Positions 1-8,011 of a DNA stretch of 39,383 bases are shown piece by piece. Positions within the stretch are counted from its first letter, which is position 1; every line of letters starts with the position of its first letter. Source of the stretch: a candidate division TM6 bacterium GW2011_GWF2_37_49 (GTDB lineage: Bacteria; Babelota; Babeliae; Babelales; RVW-14); NCBI GenBank assembly GCA_000989955.1, contig LBTE01000010.1:1-39383 (forward strand), given 5' to 3'. Below the pieces are notes generated by a model. It was not told the DNA's origin. It saw only the letters and a program-made list of their open reading frames with translations, and did no database searches. The translations under genes were made by a program, and so were the position numbers.

Positions 1-49
1 CAAATTGCATAAGACGTCACGCGCAACCTGGGCGTAACTGAGGAAGCTT

Positions 50-340
50 ATGGAAATAACAGAAGTAAAAGTTTTTCCTGCTAATGAAGGTAAGTTAAAG
101 GGTTATGCAACAATAATTTTTGATGCTTGCTTTATCGTCAGGGACATGAAAATAATCAAGAGCGACAAAGGATTGTTCGTCTCTATGCCTTCTAGAAGGA
201 AAAAGGATGGGTCTTTCAAAGACATAGTTCATCCTTTGAACTCCGAGACACGTAAATTGATAGAAGATCGCGTGATCGAAGAGTACAACAAAACAGTCGG
301 CCCGGATGGAGTTGGAGTAGTTGATCACTCCGAAGAATAA
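50..340 (+). CDS. spoVG: SpoVG family regulator
   Basis: 96 residues, the usual size of the SpoVG family. The N-terminus MEITEVKVFP, the central block with FVSMPSRRKKDG and the following DIVHPLNSETR are family hallmarks. SpoVG proteins are small site-specific DNA/RNA-binding regulators, first known from sporulation and capsule control in Firmicutes but widespread in non-sporulating bacteria. The start is supported by GAGGAAG just upstream of the ATG. tRNA-Gln follows within 30 bp. The regulon here cannot be read from the sequence; sporulation is not implied, since LPS genes lie next door. Confidence 0.93.
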   Translation: MEITEVKVFPANEGKLKGYATIIFDACFIVRDMKIIKSDKGLFVSMPSRRKKDGSFKDIVHPLNSETRKLIEDRVIEEYNKTVGPDGVGVVDHSEE

Positions 341-368
341 TTTGGCATTATAGTTTAACAATTCGTTT

Positions 369-442
369 TGGGGTGTAGCCAAGTGGTAAGGCAGCGGGTT
401 TTGGTCCCGCCACCGGAGGTTCGAATCCTTCCACCCCAACCA
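369..442 (+). tRNA. tRNA-Gln (anticodon UUG)
   Basis: A full cloverleaf can be drawn. The acceptor arm is TGGGGTG with CACCCCA, the D stem GCC/GGC, the anticodon stem GCGGG/CCCGC with loop TTTTGGT (anticodon TTG, reads CAA), and the T arm GGAGG-TTCGAAT-CCTTC. The terminal CCA is encoded in the DNA. It lies between spoVG and lpxA, and the proposed lpxA GTG start is only five bases after the CCA. Confidence 0.96.
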
Positions 443-447
443 TTTTA

Positions 448-1299
448 GTGAGTTTTCCTGTGATTGATTTTAAAGATGATAAAAAGGGGAAGGCTTCCGA
501 TTTCGAGGAAGCTTTTTTTAGTTTTAACGAAACATTTATTCATCCAACGGCAATCGTTGGAAAGAATGTTGCACTTGAAGAGGGCGTCAAAATTGGGCCG
601 TTTTGCATAGTCGTTGGAAACGTAAAAATTGGTTCCGGAACCCGACTTTACTCAAACGTTACAGTCGGGTATCCAGCACAAGTTGTTGGAGCCAAGGAAA
701 GTTTGGGCACGATCGAGATTGGCAAAAACTGCGAGCTGCGTGAGTTTGTTACGATTCATGCATCACGATACCCTGACGGGCAGACCAAAATGGGCGACAA
801 CTGCTATGTTATGAACTTTTCGCATGTCGGCCATGATTGCATACTTGAAAATAATGTAACTTTGATAAACAACGTTAATCTTGGTGGCCACACCTACGTA
901 GAAAAAAATGTAATAATAATGGCCAATTCTGCCACTCATCAGTTCTGCAGAATCGGTAAATTTTCAGCCATTGCACCGTACAGTGGCACACGTCAAGACT
1001 TGCCGCCATTCAGTCTTTTCAACGAACAACCGGCAAAATTCGCAGGATTGAACATCATCGGGCTACGTCGAGCAGGAGTTAAGCGTGAAAGCATCAATGC
1101 TATCAAACATTTGACAAAATTGTTTTATAAAGACAAACTTTTGATGGATAAAATCAAGGAATTGGCAGCAGAAGAGCCAACTTGGGGGCAGGACGAACAC
1201 GTACAATATTTTATTGAGTTTGTTGAAAATAGTACTCGCGGTGTTTCCAGGCGTTGCGTTTCAGATGCTGCAAACGACGCTGAACAAGATTTAGCTTAA
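448..1299 (+). CDS. lpxA: Acyl-[ACP]--UDP-N-acetylglucosamine O-acyltransferase LpxA
   Basis: First committed step of lipid A synthesis: transfers a hydroxyacyl chain from acyl carrier protein to UDP-GlcNAc in the cytoplasm. The left-handed beta-helix hexapeptide repeats start at IHPTAIVGKN. The active-site block reads FSHVGHDC, with the catalytic His near residue 129, followed by ATHQFCRIG. The C-terminal helical region contains STRG as in known LpxA. At 283 residues it is about 20 longer than E. coli LpxA, all at the N-terminus. Only GTG codons (448, 460) are available upstream of the conserved core, with no Shine-Dalgarno because the tRNA ends at 442, so the start is uncertain. First of three genes with the oxidoreductase and lpxI. 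Confidence 0.95.
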   Translation: MSFPVIDFKDDKKGKASDFEEAFFSFNETFIHPTAIVGKNVALEEGVKIGPFCIVVGNVKIGSGTRLYSNVTVGYPAQVVGAKESLGTIEIGKNCELREFVTIHASRYPDGQTKMGDNCYVMNFSHVGHDCILENNVTLINNVNLGGHTYVEKNVIIMANSATHQFCRIGKFSAIAPYSGTRQDLPPFSLFNEQPAKFAGLNIIGLRRAGVKRESINAIKHLTKLFYKDKLLMDKIKELAAEEPTWGQDEHVQYFIEFVENSTRGVSRRCVSDAANDAEQDLA

Positions 1300-1312
1300 C
1301 AATCGGAGTTTT

Positions 1313-2266
1313 ATGATAAATGTTGGTATAATTGGACTAGGAAAAATGGGCGGATATCACGCTAATGTTTGTTTGCAGCTTCACAGCTTGCAAGCGATAA
1401 AATTGGTCGGGGTATCAGATTTGAACGAAAAAAATCTTTCAAAAATCACAGCACCTTTCGTAATCAAATCGAATGATTACAAAACATGGCTATATCAAGT
1501 TGATGCTGTTATTGTCGCCGTACCTACCGATTATCACTATCCGGTTGCCAAAGAGTGTTTGCTCGCAGGCAAGCACGTTTTGCTTGAAAAGCCAATTACC
1601 AAGAACATTGCCGAGGCTGAAGAGCTTTTAGCTCTAGCAGCAAAACTCAATTTGACGCTGCACGTTGGACACGTTGAACGTTTTAACGGCGCCGTCCAAG
1701 AGCTTAAAAAAATTATTGATAATCCACTGTTTATAGAAACCCATCGAATGGGGCCTTTTGCTCCGCGCGTTGAAAAAGACAGCGTGGTCCTAGACTTGAT
1801 GATTCACGATCTAGACCTACTTTTGATGCTAGTCGATTCAAAAGTAAAAAGTATTTCAGCACAAGGCCAAAAAGTTCACACCGATTCGTGCGACATCGTT
1901 TCGGTTCAGCTTCTTTTTGAAAATGGCGTAATCGCCAATTTGGTTGCAAGCAGAGCTTCACAAGTTAAAGAAAGAACCATGACGGTTCATCAAAAGAACG
2001 AGTACATCAAGCTTGACTTTACAACTCAAGATATCGCCATTCACAGACAGATGAACACAAGCGTCCAGATCGGATCTGACGAAATGAAGTACAGACAAGA
2101 ATCCCTCACAGAGCGACTTTTTGTTTATAAAGACAATCCTCTGAAGCAAGAAATTGAACACTTCATTAAAACCGTCAAAACTGGTAACGACACAATTGAT
2201 CCAGAGCAGAATTTGACAGCCATCAAGCTAACGTTTGAAATAGAAAAACTACTTGGAATTCGCTAG
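1313..2266 (+). CDS. Gfo/Idh/MocA family NAD(P)-dependent oxidoreductase
   Basis: 317 residues. The N-terminal Rossmann fold has GLGKMG at residues 8-13, and the family EKP motif is at residues 92-94 (LLEKPITKN). A conserved IHDLD segment follows near residue 165. Such enzymes oxidise or reduce sugar rings using NAD(P). It lies 13 bp after lpxA and 6 bp before lpxI, so a role on a UDP-sugar of the lipid A pathway is likely. The known lipid A member is GnnA, which with the aminotransferase GnnB makes UDP-GlcNAc3N for amide-linked lipid A. No aminotransferase is visible in this window, so GnnA activity is only a hypothesis. Confidence 0.88.
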   Translation: MINVGIIGLGKMGGYHANVCLQLHSLQAIKLVGVSDLNEKNLSKITAPFVIKSNDYKTWLYQVDAVIVAVPTDYHYPVAKECLLAGKHVLLEKPITKNIAEAEELLALAAKLNLTLHVGHVERFNGAVQELKKIIDNPLFIETHRMGPFAPRVEKDSVVLDLMIHDLDLLLMLVDSKVKSISAQGQKVHTDSCDIVSVQLLFENGVIANLVASRASQVKERTMTVHQKNEYIKLDFTTQDIAIHRQMNTSVQIGSDEMKYRQESLTERLFVYKDNPLKQEIEHFIKTVKTGNDTIDPEQNLTAIKLTFEIEKLLGIR

Positions 2267-2272
2267 GATTTT

Positions 2273-3100
2273 GTGATGATTGCCGTAGTCGCTGGAACAG
2301 GAACACTTCCCATCGAAGCATGCAAAAGTCTACTCAATCGTGGCTCACAGTTCTTCGTACTATGTTTATTTCCCGAAGACAACTTAAAAGCGTTGCAAGA
2401 AACGGTTCAAGGCCAAGCCGAAGTCGTTTTTCATGACTTTTTTAAAGCCGGGCAGGTTTTAAACTTGCTCAAAACCAAACAAACCAAACAAGTCCTATTT
2501 ATCGGCAAAGTGGACAAAAGCCATCTTTTAAAAAATCTTAAGTTAGACTGGCTAGCAATCAAAATATTAGCTTCACTGCTTTACAAAAGCGATGCAGCGA
2601 TCATGGAACGGCTTGTTCAGGAGCTTGAAAATAACGGTATTGAGGTTTTGCATCAAAGCGTTGTTTTGTACTCACTGTTCGTGCCAGCCGGCGTTTTGAC
2701 CGGTAAACTTACCGATGCACTACAAAAAGATATCGAGCTTGGTATCAGCACGGCAATAAAAATATCAGCGCTTGATATCGGCCAAACAGTCGTGGTCAAA
2801 AACCAAATGATTTTGGCAATTGAGGCAATTGAAGGCACGGATCAATGCATTCAGCGCGGCATCGAGCTTGGGCACGGCGACGTTGTGGTCTGCAAAGCCG
2901 CCTGGCAAAATCAGAACAAAAAGTTTGATCTTCCAACGCTTGGCCCAAAGTCACTGAGCGGCATTTTACCCGGACAAATCAAGGTGCTGGCCTGGCTTTG
3001 CGATAAAACGATGATTGCACAAAAAAAAGAGTTCATAAAACTGGCCCAAGAATTGGGAATCACGCTGGTTTCTTATAAAAATAATTCAGAATCTAAGTAG
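2273..3100 (+). CDS. lpxI: UDP-2,3-diacylglucosamine pyrophosphatase LpxI (DUF1009)
   Basis: 275 residues. LpxI splits UDP-2,3-diacylglucosamine to lipid X and UMP and replaces LpxH in many non-gammaproteobacteria. The N-terminal glycine-rich AGTGTLP (residues 7-13) and the C-terminal DLPTLGP block match the family; the Asp at residue 219 fits the conserved acidic residue needed for catalysis. The closing segment ending LGITLVSY is also typical. The start is GTG 2273 or the adjacent ATG 2276. It is translated right behind the oxidoreductase, in the frequent lpxA-oxidoreductase-lpxI order. Confidence 0.9.
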   Translation: MMIAVVAGTGTLPIEACKSLLNRGSQFFVLCLFPEDNLKALQETVQGQAEVVFHDFFKAGQVLNLLKTKQTKQVLFIGKVDKSHLLKNLKLDWLAIKILASLLYKSDAAIMERLVQELENNGIEVLHQSVVLYSLFVPAGVLTGKLTDALQKDIELGISTAIKISALDIGQTVVVKNQMILAIEAIEGTDQCIQRGIELGHGDVVVCKAAWQNQNKKFDLPTLGPKSLSGILPGQIKVLAWLCDKTMIAQKKEFIKLAQELGITLVSYKNNSESK

Positions 3101-3163
3101 ACGCCAGCTCGATAACTTAAACTTGGCGTAATGATAATTTAATTAACGTTCGAATGCTGAGTT

Positions 3164-3237
3164 GTCATCCCGGACTTGATCCGGGATCAACAAAATTAAT
3201 AAATAATCCAAAGATCCTGAAACGAGTTCAGGATGAC
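3164..3237 (+). repeat. Palindromic intergenic repeat, copy 1
   Basis: Outer ends GTCATCC and GGATGAC are inverted repeats. Inside are two further hairpins: ATCCCGGA-cttga-TCCGGGAT and ATCCTGAA-acgag-TTCAGGAT. This composite palindrome resembles the small interspersed elements common in Rickettsiales and other intracellular bacteria. Reading through it gives the typical spurious peptide CHPGLDPGS. A related copy is at 5010-5080. Its right end touches the coding-relic copy A, so it may have inserted into that older repeat. Confidence 0.8.
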
Positions 3238-3440
3238 AAGCAGACGTCAAAACTATTATTTTTAGGCTCATACATCAACCACCGCCATTCGCAACCCGCG
3301 CCTAATCGCACCTGGCGAGAAATTGATAAAATTTTGAATACGGCCTACTGGCCATGATTGGATGCGGAGTTTCGGGGGCAAATTTTGAAAATAGCGAAAA
3401 GTGGCATCACACGCGAAACGCTAAACTTTGCCGTACATAA
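3238..3440 (+). repeat. Dispersed coding-relic repeat, copy A
   Basis: This gap lies between lpxI and the next gene. In one frame it reads TSKLLFLGSYINHR, then TWREIDKILNTAYWP, a TGA stop at 3355-3357, and in the same frame KIAKSGI. This aligns gap-free with copies B and C and, over the parts they retain, D and E. The upstream part seen in copies B and C is missing here, replaced by the palindrome. It is a non-functional remnant of an unknown coding element. The rest of the gap to 3545 shows no further feature. Confidence 0.6.
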
Positions 3441-3545
3441 ACCCGCAGTTTTGCATAATAATAATAATCTTCCAAAATGCGTTGCTTATCATGTATCTTT
3501 AAATTAGCGTAAGTCGATTTCAGATTTTATCAAGTGGAATTGGCA

Positions 3546-4934
3546 ATGAAAAAAATTGTTTTATTATTTATTGTTTTTTGTGTCAGTAGCGGTTTTGTTG
3601 ATATGTATCCAACCTCAGAATCGAATACGACACAACAACGCAAAAGCATTGACTGGACGAAATTTACAGCCAAACTTCAAGCAGCACCTCATGCGATAAA
3701 GCAAAAAATCTGGGAAATGCTTACAGGCGCAAAAAATCGTTCTATTCAAGGATATCATTACGTGCGCGAACATTGGATTAGTCAATCAGTCAAAAATTTG
3801 TTTACAGCTATGATAGCCAAAGGCAACTCGTTGTGGCGTAGTAAAAATGCGTTGCCAACAAATCCATCAACATTGATGACCAACGCGCCAGTACCAGCAA
3901 CAGCAGCCCAACCAGCAGCAGCAGCCCAACCAGCAGCAGCAGCCGCTGCCAGCGCCACCAAACCACAAGATGTTCCGCTACAGGGGTTGGCCGAATTGCC
4001 AAACCCATCCCCAACAACAATTCAAGATATGTTTCCAATAATAATTCACATTATGAAACCGCTCTTATTACAAGGTCAAATTTCGCAACTAATAAACAAT
4101 GCAGACCCAAATAATAAATTTAGTGAACCTGACGTAATATATCGCACACGCCTACTCACACAAATTGAATCTATTGTTCAAAACCCAGCCATGGATGCAA
4201 AGTCTAAGCTTTTAGAATTTCATAAGAAAAATTTAGCAGGGACCGTACATTTAAATATAGACGCACAGACACTTTCGCAAATGTCTGTGGCAGACTTTGG
4301 TGAGGTGCTTGATGCGGAAGTTGAAAAAATAAAAGAGGGCCTCGAGTTAATTTCTAGGGCTTATGCTTATTTTGGCGCCCAAAAAATTGTTCAACTGTTT
4401 GAGCAAGGTCAGGGAGGTTGTTTCAACGCAACTATAACGTATCTTCAGGATCAATACGGTTTGACAGCACATCCAGAACAGGCTCTTTTTATCCCAGATT
4501 TATCAGTCAAAGATACCGAAGCGCAACGGTTTTATAAACTGTTCCCTGTTTATCTTAACAAAATGGCCAAAGCAGAGTTGCAAGCGGCTAACCAACCAGT
4601 TAATGCAGAGACGATTGAGCAAATAACAGGTGGTGGTAACAATAAAATTGACAAGCATCTCAATATAAAATGTTTTTTGGAGTGGGGCATAAAAAACGGG
4701 TACATAAGTTATACCCTGATCAAGGCAGATGGTCATACATTCGCAGAACAGTTTAAGCCTATGATTAACAACAAAACTGCGTTTTTTTGCGTTAAAAACG
4801 CAACTGTCCAAGCAATAGCATATTTTAATGATTCTGGCTATGGTCTAGATCCTGTGCTTAACGGTAAGAATATATCTAAAATGAGCGACTTAGATATCAC
4901 AAATCTTTTAGGCATAGATGTTAAAGAAAAGTAG
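3546..4934 (+). CDS. Exported protein of unknown function with Ala/Pro-rich linker
   Basis: 462 residues from the ATG at 3546. An in-frame GTG at 3534 would add four residues in front of the signal peptide and is less likely. A signal peptide (MKKIVLLFIVFCVSSGFV) is followed by a basic helical region. A low-complexity Ala/Gln/Pro linker is encoded by two identical 18-bp units at 3904-3921 and 3922-3939. The C-terminal half (about residues 150-462) has GQGGCFNAT with Cys 292 and, about 105 residues later, ADGHTF with His 397. That Cys...His order is compatible with a papain-like cysteine peptidase fold, but no family is recognised. It stands alone between gaps. Confidence 0.7.
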   Translation: MKKIVLLFIVFCVSSGFVDMYPTSESNTTQQRKSIDWTKFTAKLQAAPHAIKQKIWEMLTGAKNRSIQGYHYVREHWISQSVKNLFTAMIAKGNSLWRSKNALPTNPSTLMTNAPVPATAAQPAAAAQPAAAAAASATKPQDVPLQGLAELPNPSPTTIQDMFPIIIHIMKPLLLQGQISQLINNADPNNKFSEPDVIYRTRLLTQIESIVQNPAMDAKSKLLEFHKKNLAGTVHLNIDAQTLSQMSVADFGEVLDAEVEKIKEGLELISRAYAYFGAQKIVQLFEQGQGGCFNATITYLQDQYGLTAHPEQALFIPDLSVKDTEAQRFYKLFPVYLNKMAKAELQAANQPVNAETIEQITGGGNNKIDKHLNIKCFLEWGIKNGYISYTLIKADGHTFAEQFKPMINNKTAFFCVKNATVQAIAYFNDSGYGLDPVLNGKNISKMSDLDITNLLGIDVKEK

Positions 4935-5009
4935 TATAGACAAAATATTCCAAACGGCCACTAAAAATGGTTGGTATTAAGTTGTTATTAACTCACAATA
5001 TTATATATA

Positions 5010-5080
5010 CGTCATTCCCGGCTTGACCGGGAATCCAGGCTGAAACATTGGTATGGATCCCCGCTTTCGCGAGGATGACG
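5010..5080 (+). repeat. Palindromic intergenic repeat, copy 2
   Basis: Begins CGTCATTCC and ends GGATGACG, inverted ends like those at 3164-3237. An inner hairpin ATTCCCGG-cttga-CCGGGAAT is followed by a weaker one around CCGC-tttc-GCG. Same architecture as copy 1 but a different subtype. It occupies most of the informative part of the 4935-5218 gap between two convergent genes and could act as a transcript 3'-end structure. Confidence 0.78.
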
Positions 5081-5218
5081 TGATGTGAAAGCGTTTATTA
5101 TTGCTGAGCAATTCAAGCCTGTTATTCTTGATGGTCGTTTAAAATATTTGCACTTTAAATTTAACAACCTAAAAAGCTGCCTGTATACTCAAATAATTAT
5201 AGAGGTGTAGCAGACGCA

Positions 5219-6901
5219 TCAAAACCCGGGCAGTGGTTCAAACGTGCTGGCACTTGGTTTGCCGACACCTAAAACCTTGGCCAAAGTCACCGGCAGCTGA
5301 GGAATCCAAACCTTTAAAGTTATATTTTTACGCTCGAATTGGCCTTTTTGATATATCATCAAAGGCACGTGCGTATCGTAATCATACGGCGTCATATGCG
5401 ACGTGCCCGTCGGATATTTGGTAATTTGGCAGTAAGGCTCTGGCTGGCAGATGATATCGCCGCTGCGATTTTTGTAGATCTGATTTTTATAAAAATTTTC
5501 AAGCTCAAACGGTTCAAATGTTGAATTTCTGAGATCTTCGCAAATCCATGCATTTTTTATTCCTGGCTGGTATTTCAAAAAGTGCGTCAAATGCAACATA
5601 ATATCTCTTTGTTTAGTTTTACCCAAGCCTTGCATAACTTCGCGATTCAATCGGAACGATGTTGGCTCATAATCAAGCACAACTTTTTCTAGTCCGAAAT
5701 TTTGCTTGATAAAATCATTCATTTTTTTAACGAGAGATTCGGCCATGATCCTGCAAGCAAGTTTATGCCCTTTTTTGCGAGCTATTTCAGGAATTGGTCC
5801 AACACCATGGTCTGCTGTAAGCACTACCAAAAGATCTTTTGAATTCACAATCTTTTTCAAAAATTTTGTAAAATCGCCAATTTGTTTATCAATGTGATAA
5901 ATTAAATCGAGAGGCTCCATGCAGTCTGGACCATAAAAATGTGTTAATAAATCTAAATTACTTAAAGATACCCACAACAGCATTCGTTCATTTCCATCTT
6001 TGTTAAAATTGGCTTTGATGCACTGTTTTGCCAAGTCAAGCAATAATTGACTTGATTGAGGGTTTTTGACAAAACACTCACCTTTATCGGTATTGCTAGA
6101 ACGTTTTATGCAATTATCGCAAAAATCATCGATACTTCGACCGATCATCGATTCCTTGTAAGCTGTAAATTCATAGTTATCACAAAACAAAAAATCATAG
6201 GCTGAACTGTCTTTTGGATAAGCTGTTTGCCAAACATTAGAATACATGTTTTGAATTGGATGTTTTTCATTAAATTTTATTAGCCACTCTGGCAATTTAT
6301 CAAAATACGCCGTACTTGAAACAAATTGTCCAGCTGATGAATCAAGCCAAACAGCCTTACCCATGCGGCATGCGGTTGCAATTGCAGGGTGTGATTTGAG
6401 TGAAAGAGCAAATACTTTATTATGACTTTTGTTTGTCGATTTTAAAACAAATTGATCCGAAAGCCCGTCTACACGAGTTTTTTTGTTTGATTTACCAATT
6501 TTATCTTCGGTTTGACCTGCGCCTATCATTGGACATTCAGGATCATCAACGTATTGTTCTATTGTGCCATCAGTTTTTACCCAATCGTTTGCCACGGCTC
6601 CATGATCTTTTGCGCACGTTCCAACACACAACCCGTGGTGGCCAGGAGTTGTTTCGGGTATACCGTGCGGATGGTAGGCGTTTTCGAACACTACACCATT
6701 ATCCAAAAAGTCTTTTAGTCCATATTTTAAAAACGGTTTAACTTTGGAAATGTAATGATAAGCAAATTGGTCAACAATTAGCACTACAGCCAATTTTGGC
6801 GTTCTGATGCAATGTTTTTTATCGTTTTCATCACAACTAAAAAGATTAAATACAAAACAACACAAAAACGCTGAAATCAACGGTATTTTTTTTAATAACA
6901 T
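5219..6901 (-). CDS. PafA-like alkaline phosphatase family lipoprotein
   Basis: 560 residues from the ATG at 6901, chosen because AAAGGAG precedes it; an upstream in-frame ATG (6922) lacks this. The signal peptide ends in LFSC (Cys 23), a likely lipobox, so an envelope location is expected. The catalytic domain follows the type I phosphodiesterase/alkaline phosphatase pattern of PafA: metal-binding Asp 44 in LIVDQF, the probable Thr nucleophile at residue 84 in ETTPGHHG, the WLDSSAGQF block, and TADHGVGPIP supplying Asp-His metal ligands. Likely releases phosphate from monoesters outside the cytoplasm. It converges with the upstream exported protein and diverges from the next gene. Confidence 0.85.
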   Translation of the reverse strand: MLLKKIPLISAFLCCFVFNLFSCDENDKKHCIRTPKLAVVLIVDQFAYHYISKVKPFLKYGLKDFLDNGVVFENAYHPHGIPETTPGHHGLCVGTCAKDHGAVANDWVKTDGTIEQYVDDPECPMIGAGQTEDKIGKSNKKTRVDGLSDQFVLKSTNKSHNKVFALSLKSHPAIATACRMGKAVWLDSSAGQFVSSTAYFDKLPEWLIKFNEKHPIQNMYSNVWQTAYPKDSSAYDFLFCDNYEFTAYKESMIGRSIDDFCDNCIKRSSNTDKGECFVKNPQSSQLLLDLAKQCIKANFNKDGNERMLLWVSLSNLDLLTHFYGPDCMEPLDLIYHIDKQIGDFTKFLKKIVNSKDLLVVLTADHGVGPIPEIARKKGHKLACRIMAESLVKKMNDFIKQNFGLEKVVLDYEPTSFRLNREVMQGLGKTKQRDIMLHLTHFLKYQPGIKNAWICEDLRNSTFEPFELENFYKNQIYKNRSGDIICQPEPYCQITKYPTGTSHMTPYDYDTHVPLMIYQKGQFERKNITLKVWIPQLPVTLAKVLGVGKPSASTFEPLPGF

Positions 6902-7002
6902 TTTTTCTCCTTTTAAAAACATTTTTGTATTCGCAAATTTATTTGTGTAGAATTTACATAAAATAAAAAAATAATATCAAGTAAATTGAAGAAATTGTTG
7001 CC

Positions 7003-7998
7003 ATGACTAAAAAAACTTTAATTATTCTTTGCTCATTTATACTGTTTTTATCAGAAGTTTGTGCCATGAATATTGCGGTAACAAATGATATTAAAGACAT
7101 TGCTTCTACAAATAAAATTGGTGTGCGGTTAACATTTGATTCCAAAACTCAGGCAGTTCTTTGTAGCACAATAAAATTTTCTGTTGATCATCCACAGATC
7201 GATGTGGTGGACTGGTCGTGTGCACAGCGTCATATTTCACAGTTTTTATCAAATTTTAAACGCAGCAAAAAGGTCTTTCCAGAGTCATTCAACTGCGAAC
7301 TAAAAATCAAAACACTTTTGCAAAAAAACGATACCAATGTTTTAATTGATACACTGAAGGCATCAAATCTTCACGCATCCTGCATAGCTATCGAAAAAAA
7401 TGGCCGAACAAGACCCATAAACATATGCTGCCCAATCGATATTGAATCAGGAACACCCAATCCAGGCTTACTTGACAACACGATTGACTCAACAAAAATT
7501 CAAAACATATCTTCGTTAAACGAGATAGGCGATAGCGTAAAAAATCCTTCAAATTACAAAAAAATCGAAGCGGAACAAGGCAATGTTATCGTAGATAAGT
7601 TTAAAGATTTATGGACGTTTTTGTTAAATCGAATCGACAAAATTGGCGACAAAATTGATTTTTTTCTGCTTTATCTAATTATCATTGTACTGACCATTTT
7701 ATTCTTGCTTCTGGTTACCCGCTTCTCGCTTATGAGGGCCATGCTGGGCGGATTGCTGAGATTTCTTATTTTTGCATGCATCACAATGTCATATTTTTTT
7801 ATAAAACCGTTTTTGGTACCGTACAAATTTTACGTTGGACTCGCTGCTTTACTAATTTTAATATCTTTTTATTACATATTTTCGGCCAAATCCGAATCGG
7901 CCAAAGATAAGCTAAAATCGCTGCTGGGCTTTATTCTTGCCTCAACAGCGATTCCATTGATATTAAAAGCATTTTTATTGTTTAAACATTTGGGGTAA
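7003..7998 (+). CDS. Membrane protein of unknown function
   Basis: 331 residues. The N-terminal signal peptide (ILCSFILFLSEVCA) is followed by a roughly 190-residue soluble region with several Cys residues (CSTIK, WSCAQR, FNCELK, CCPID). The C-terminal third has four hydrophobic segments starting near residue 222 (LLYLIIIVLTILFLLL), then near 248, 270 and 303. I do not recognise a family. The topology suggests an exported Cys-containing domain anchored by a membrane bundle. Divergently transcribed from the phosphatase across about 100 bp of very AT-rich DNA. Confidence 0.7.
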   Translation: MTKKTLIILCSFILFLSEVCAMNIAVTNDIKDIASTNKIGVRLTFDSKTQAVLCSTIKFSVDHPQIDVVDWSCAQRHISQFLSNFKRSKKVFPESFNCELKIKTLLQKNDTNVLIDTLKASNLHASCIAIEKNGRTRPINICCPIDIESGTPNPGLLDNTIDSTKIQNISSLNEIGDSVKNPSNYKKIEAEQGNVIVDKFKDLWTFLLNRIDKIGDKIDFFLLYLIIIVLTILFLLLVTRFSLMRAMLGGLLRFLIFACITMSYFFIKPFLVPYKFYVGLAALLILISFYYIFSAKSESAKDKLKSLLGFILASTAIPLILKAFLLFKHLG

Positions 7999-8011
7999 GC
8001 AAAGCGAAATT

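Noticed and set aside
95..439. Minus-strand ORF over spoVG and the tRNA
   Set aside because: It is antisense to a clear gene and reads through the tRNA; no family resemblance.
3104..3145. Hairpin-like CGCCAG...CTTGGCG after lpxI as a terminator
   Set aside because: Short imperfect stem with a long loop and no U-run.
3154..3357. 67-codon ORF across the palindromic repeat
   Set aside because: Its first half is the translation of the palindrome (CHPGLDPGS...), the second half is relic copy A; no ribosome site.
3904..3939. Two identical 18-bp units considered as a CRISPR-like or VNTR array
   Set aside because: They encode the Ala/Gln/Pro linker of an exported protein, with no spacers; no CRISPR array or cas gene is visible anywhere in the window.
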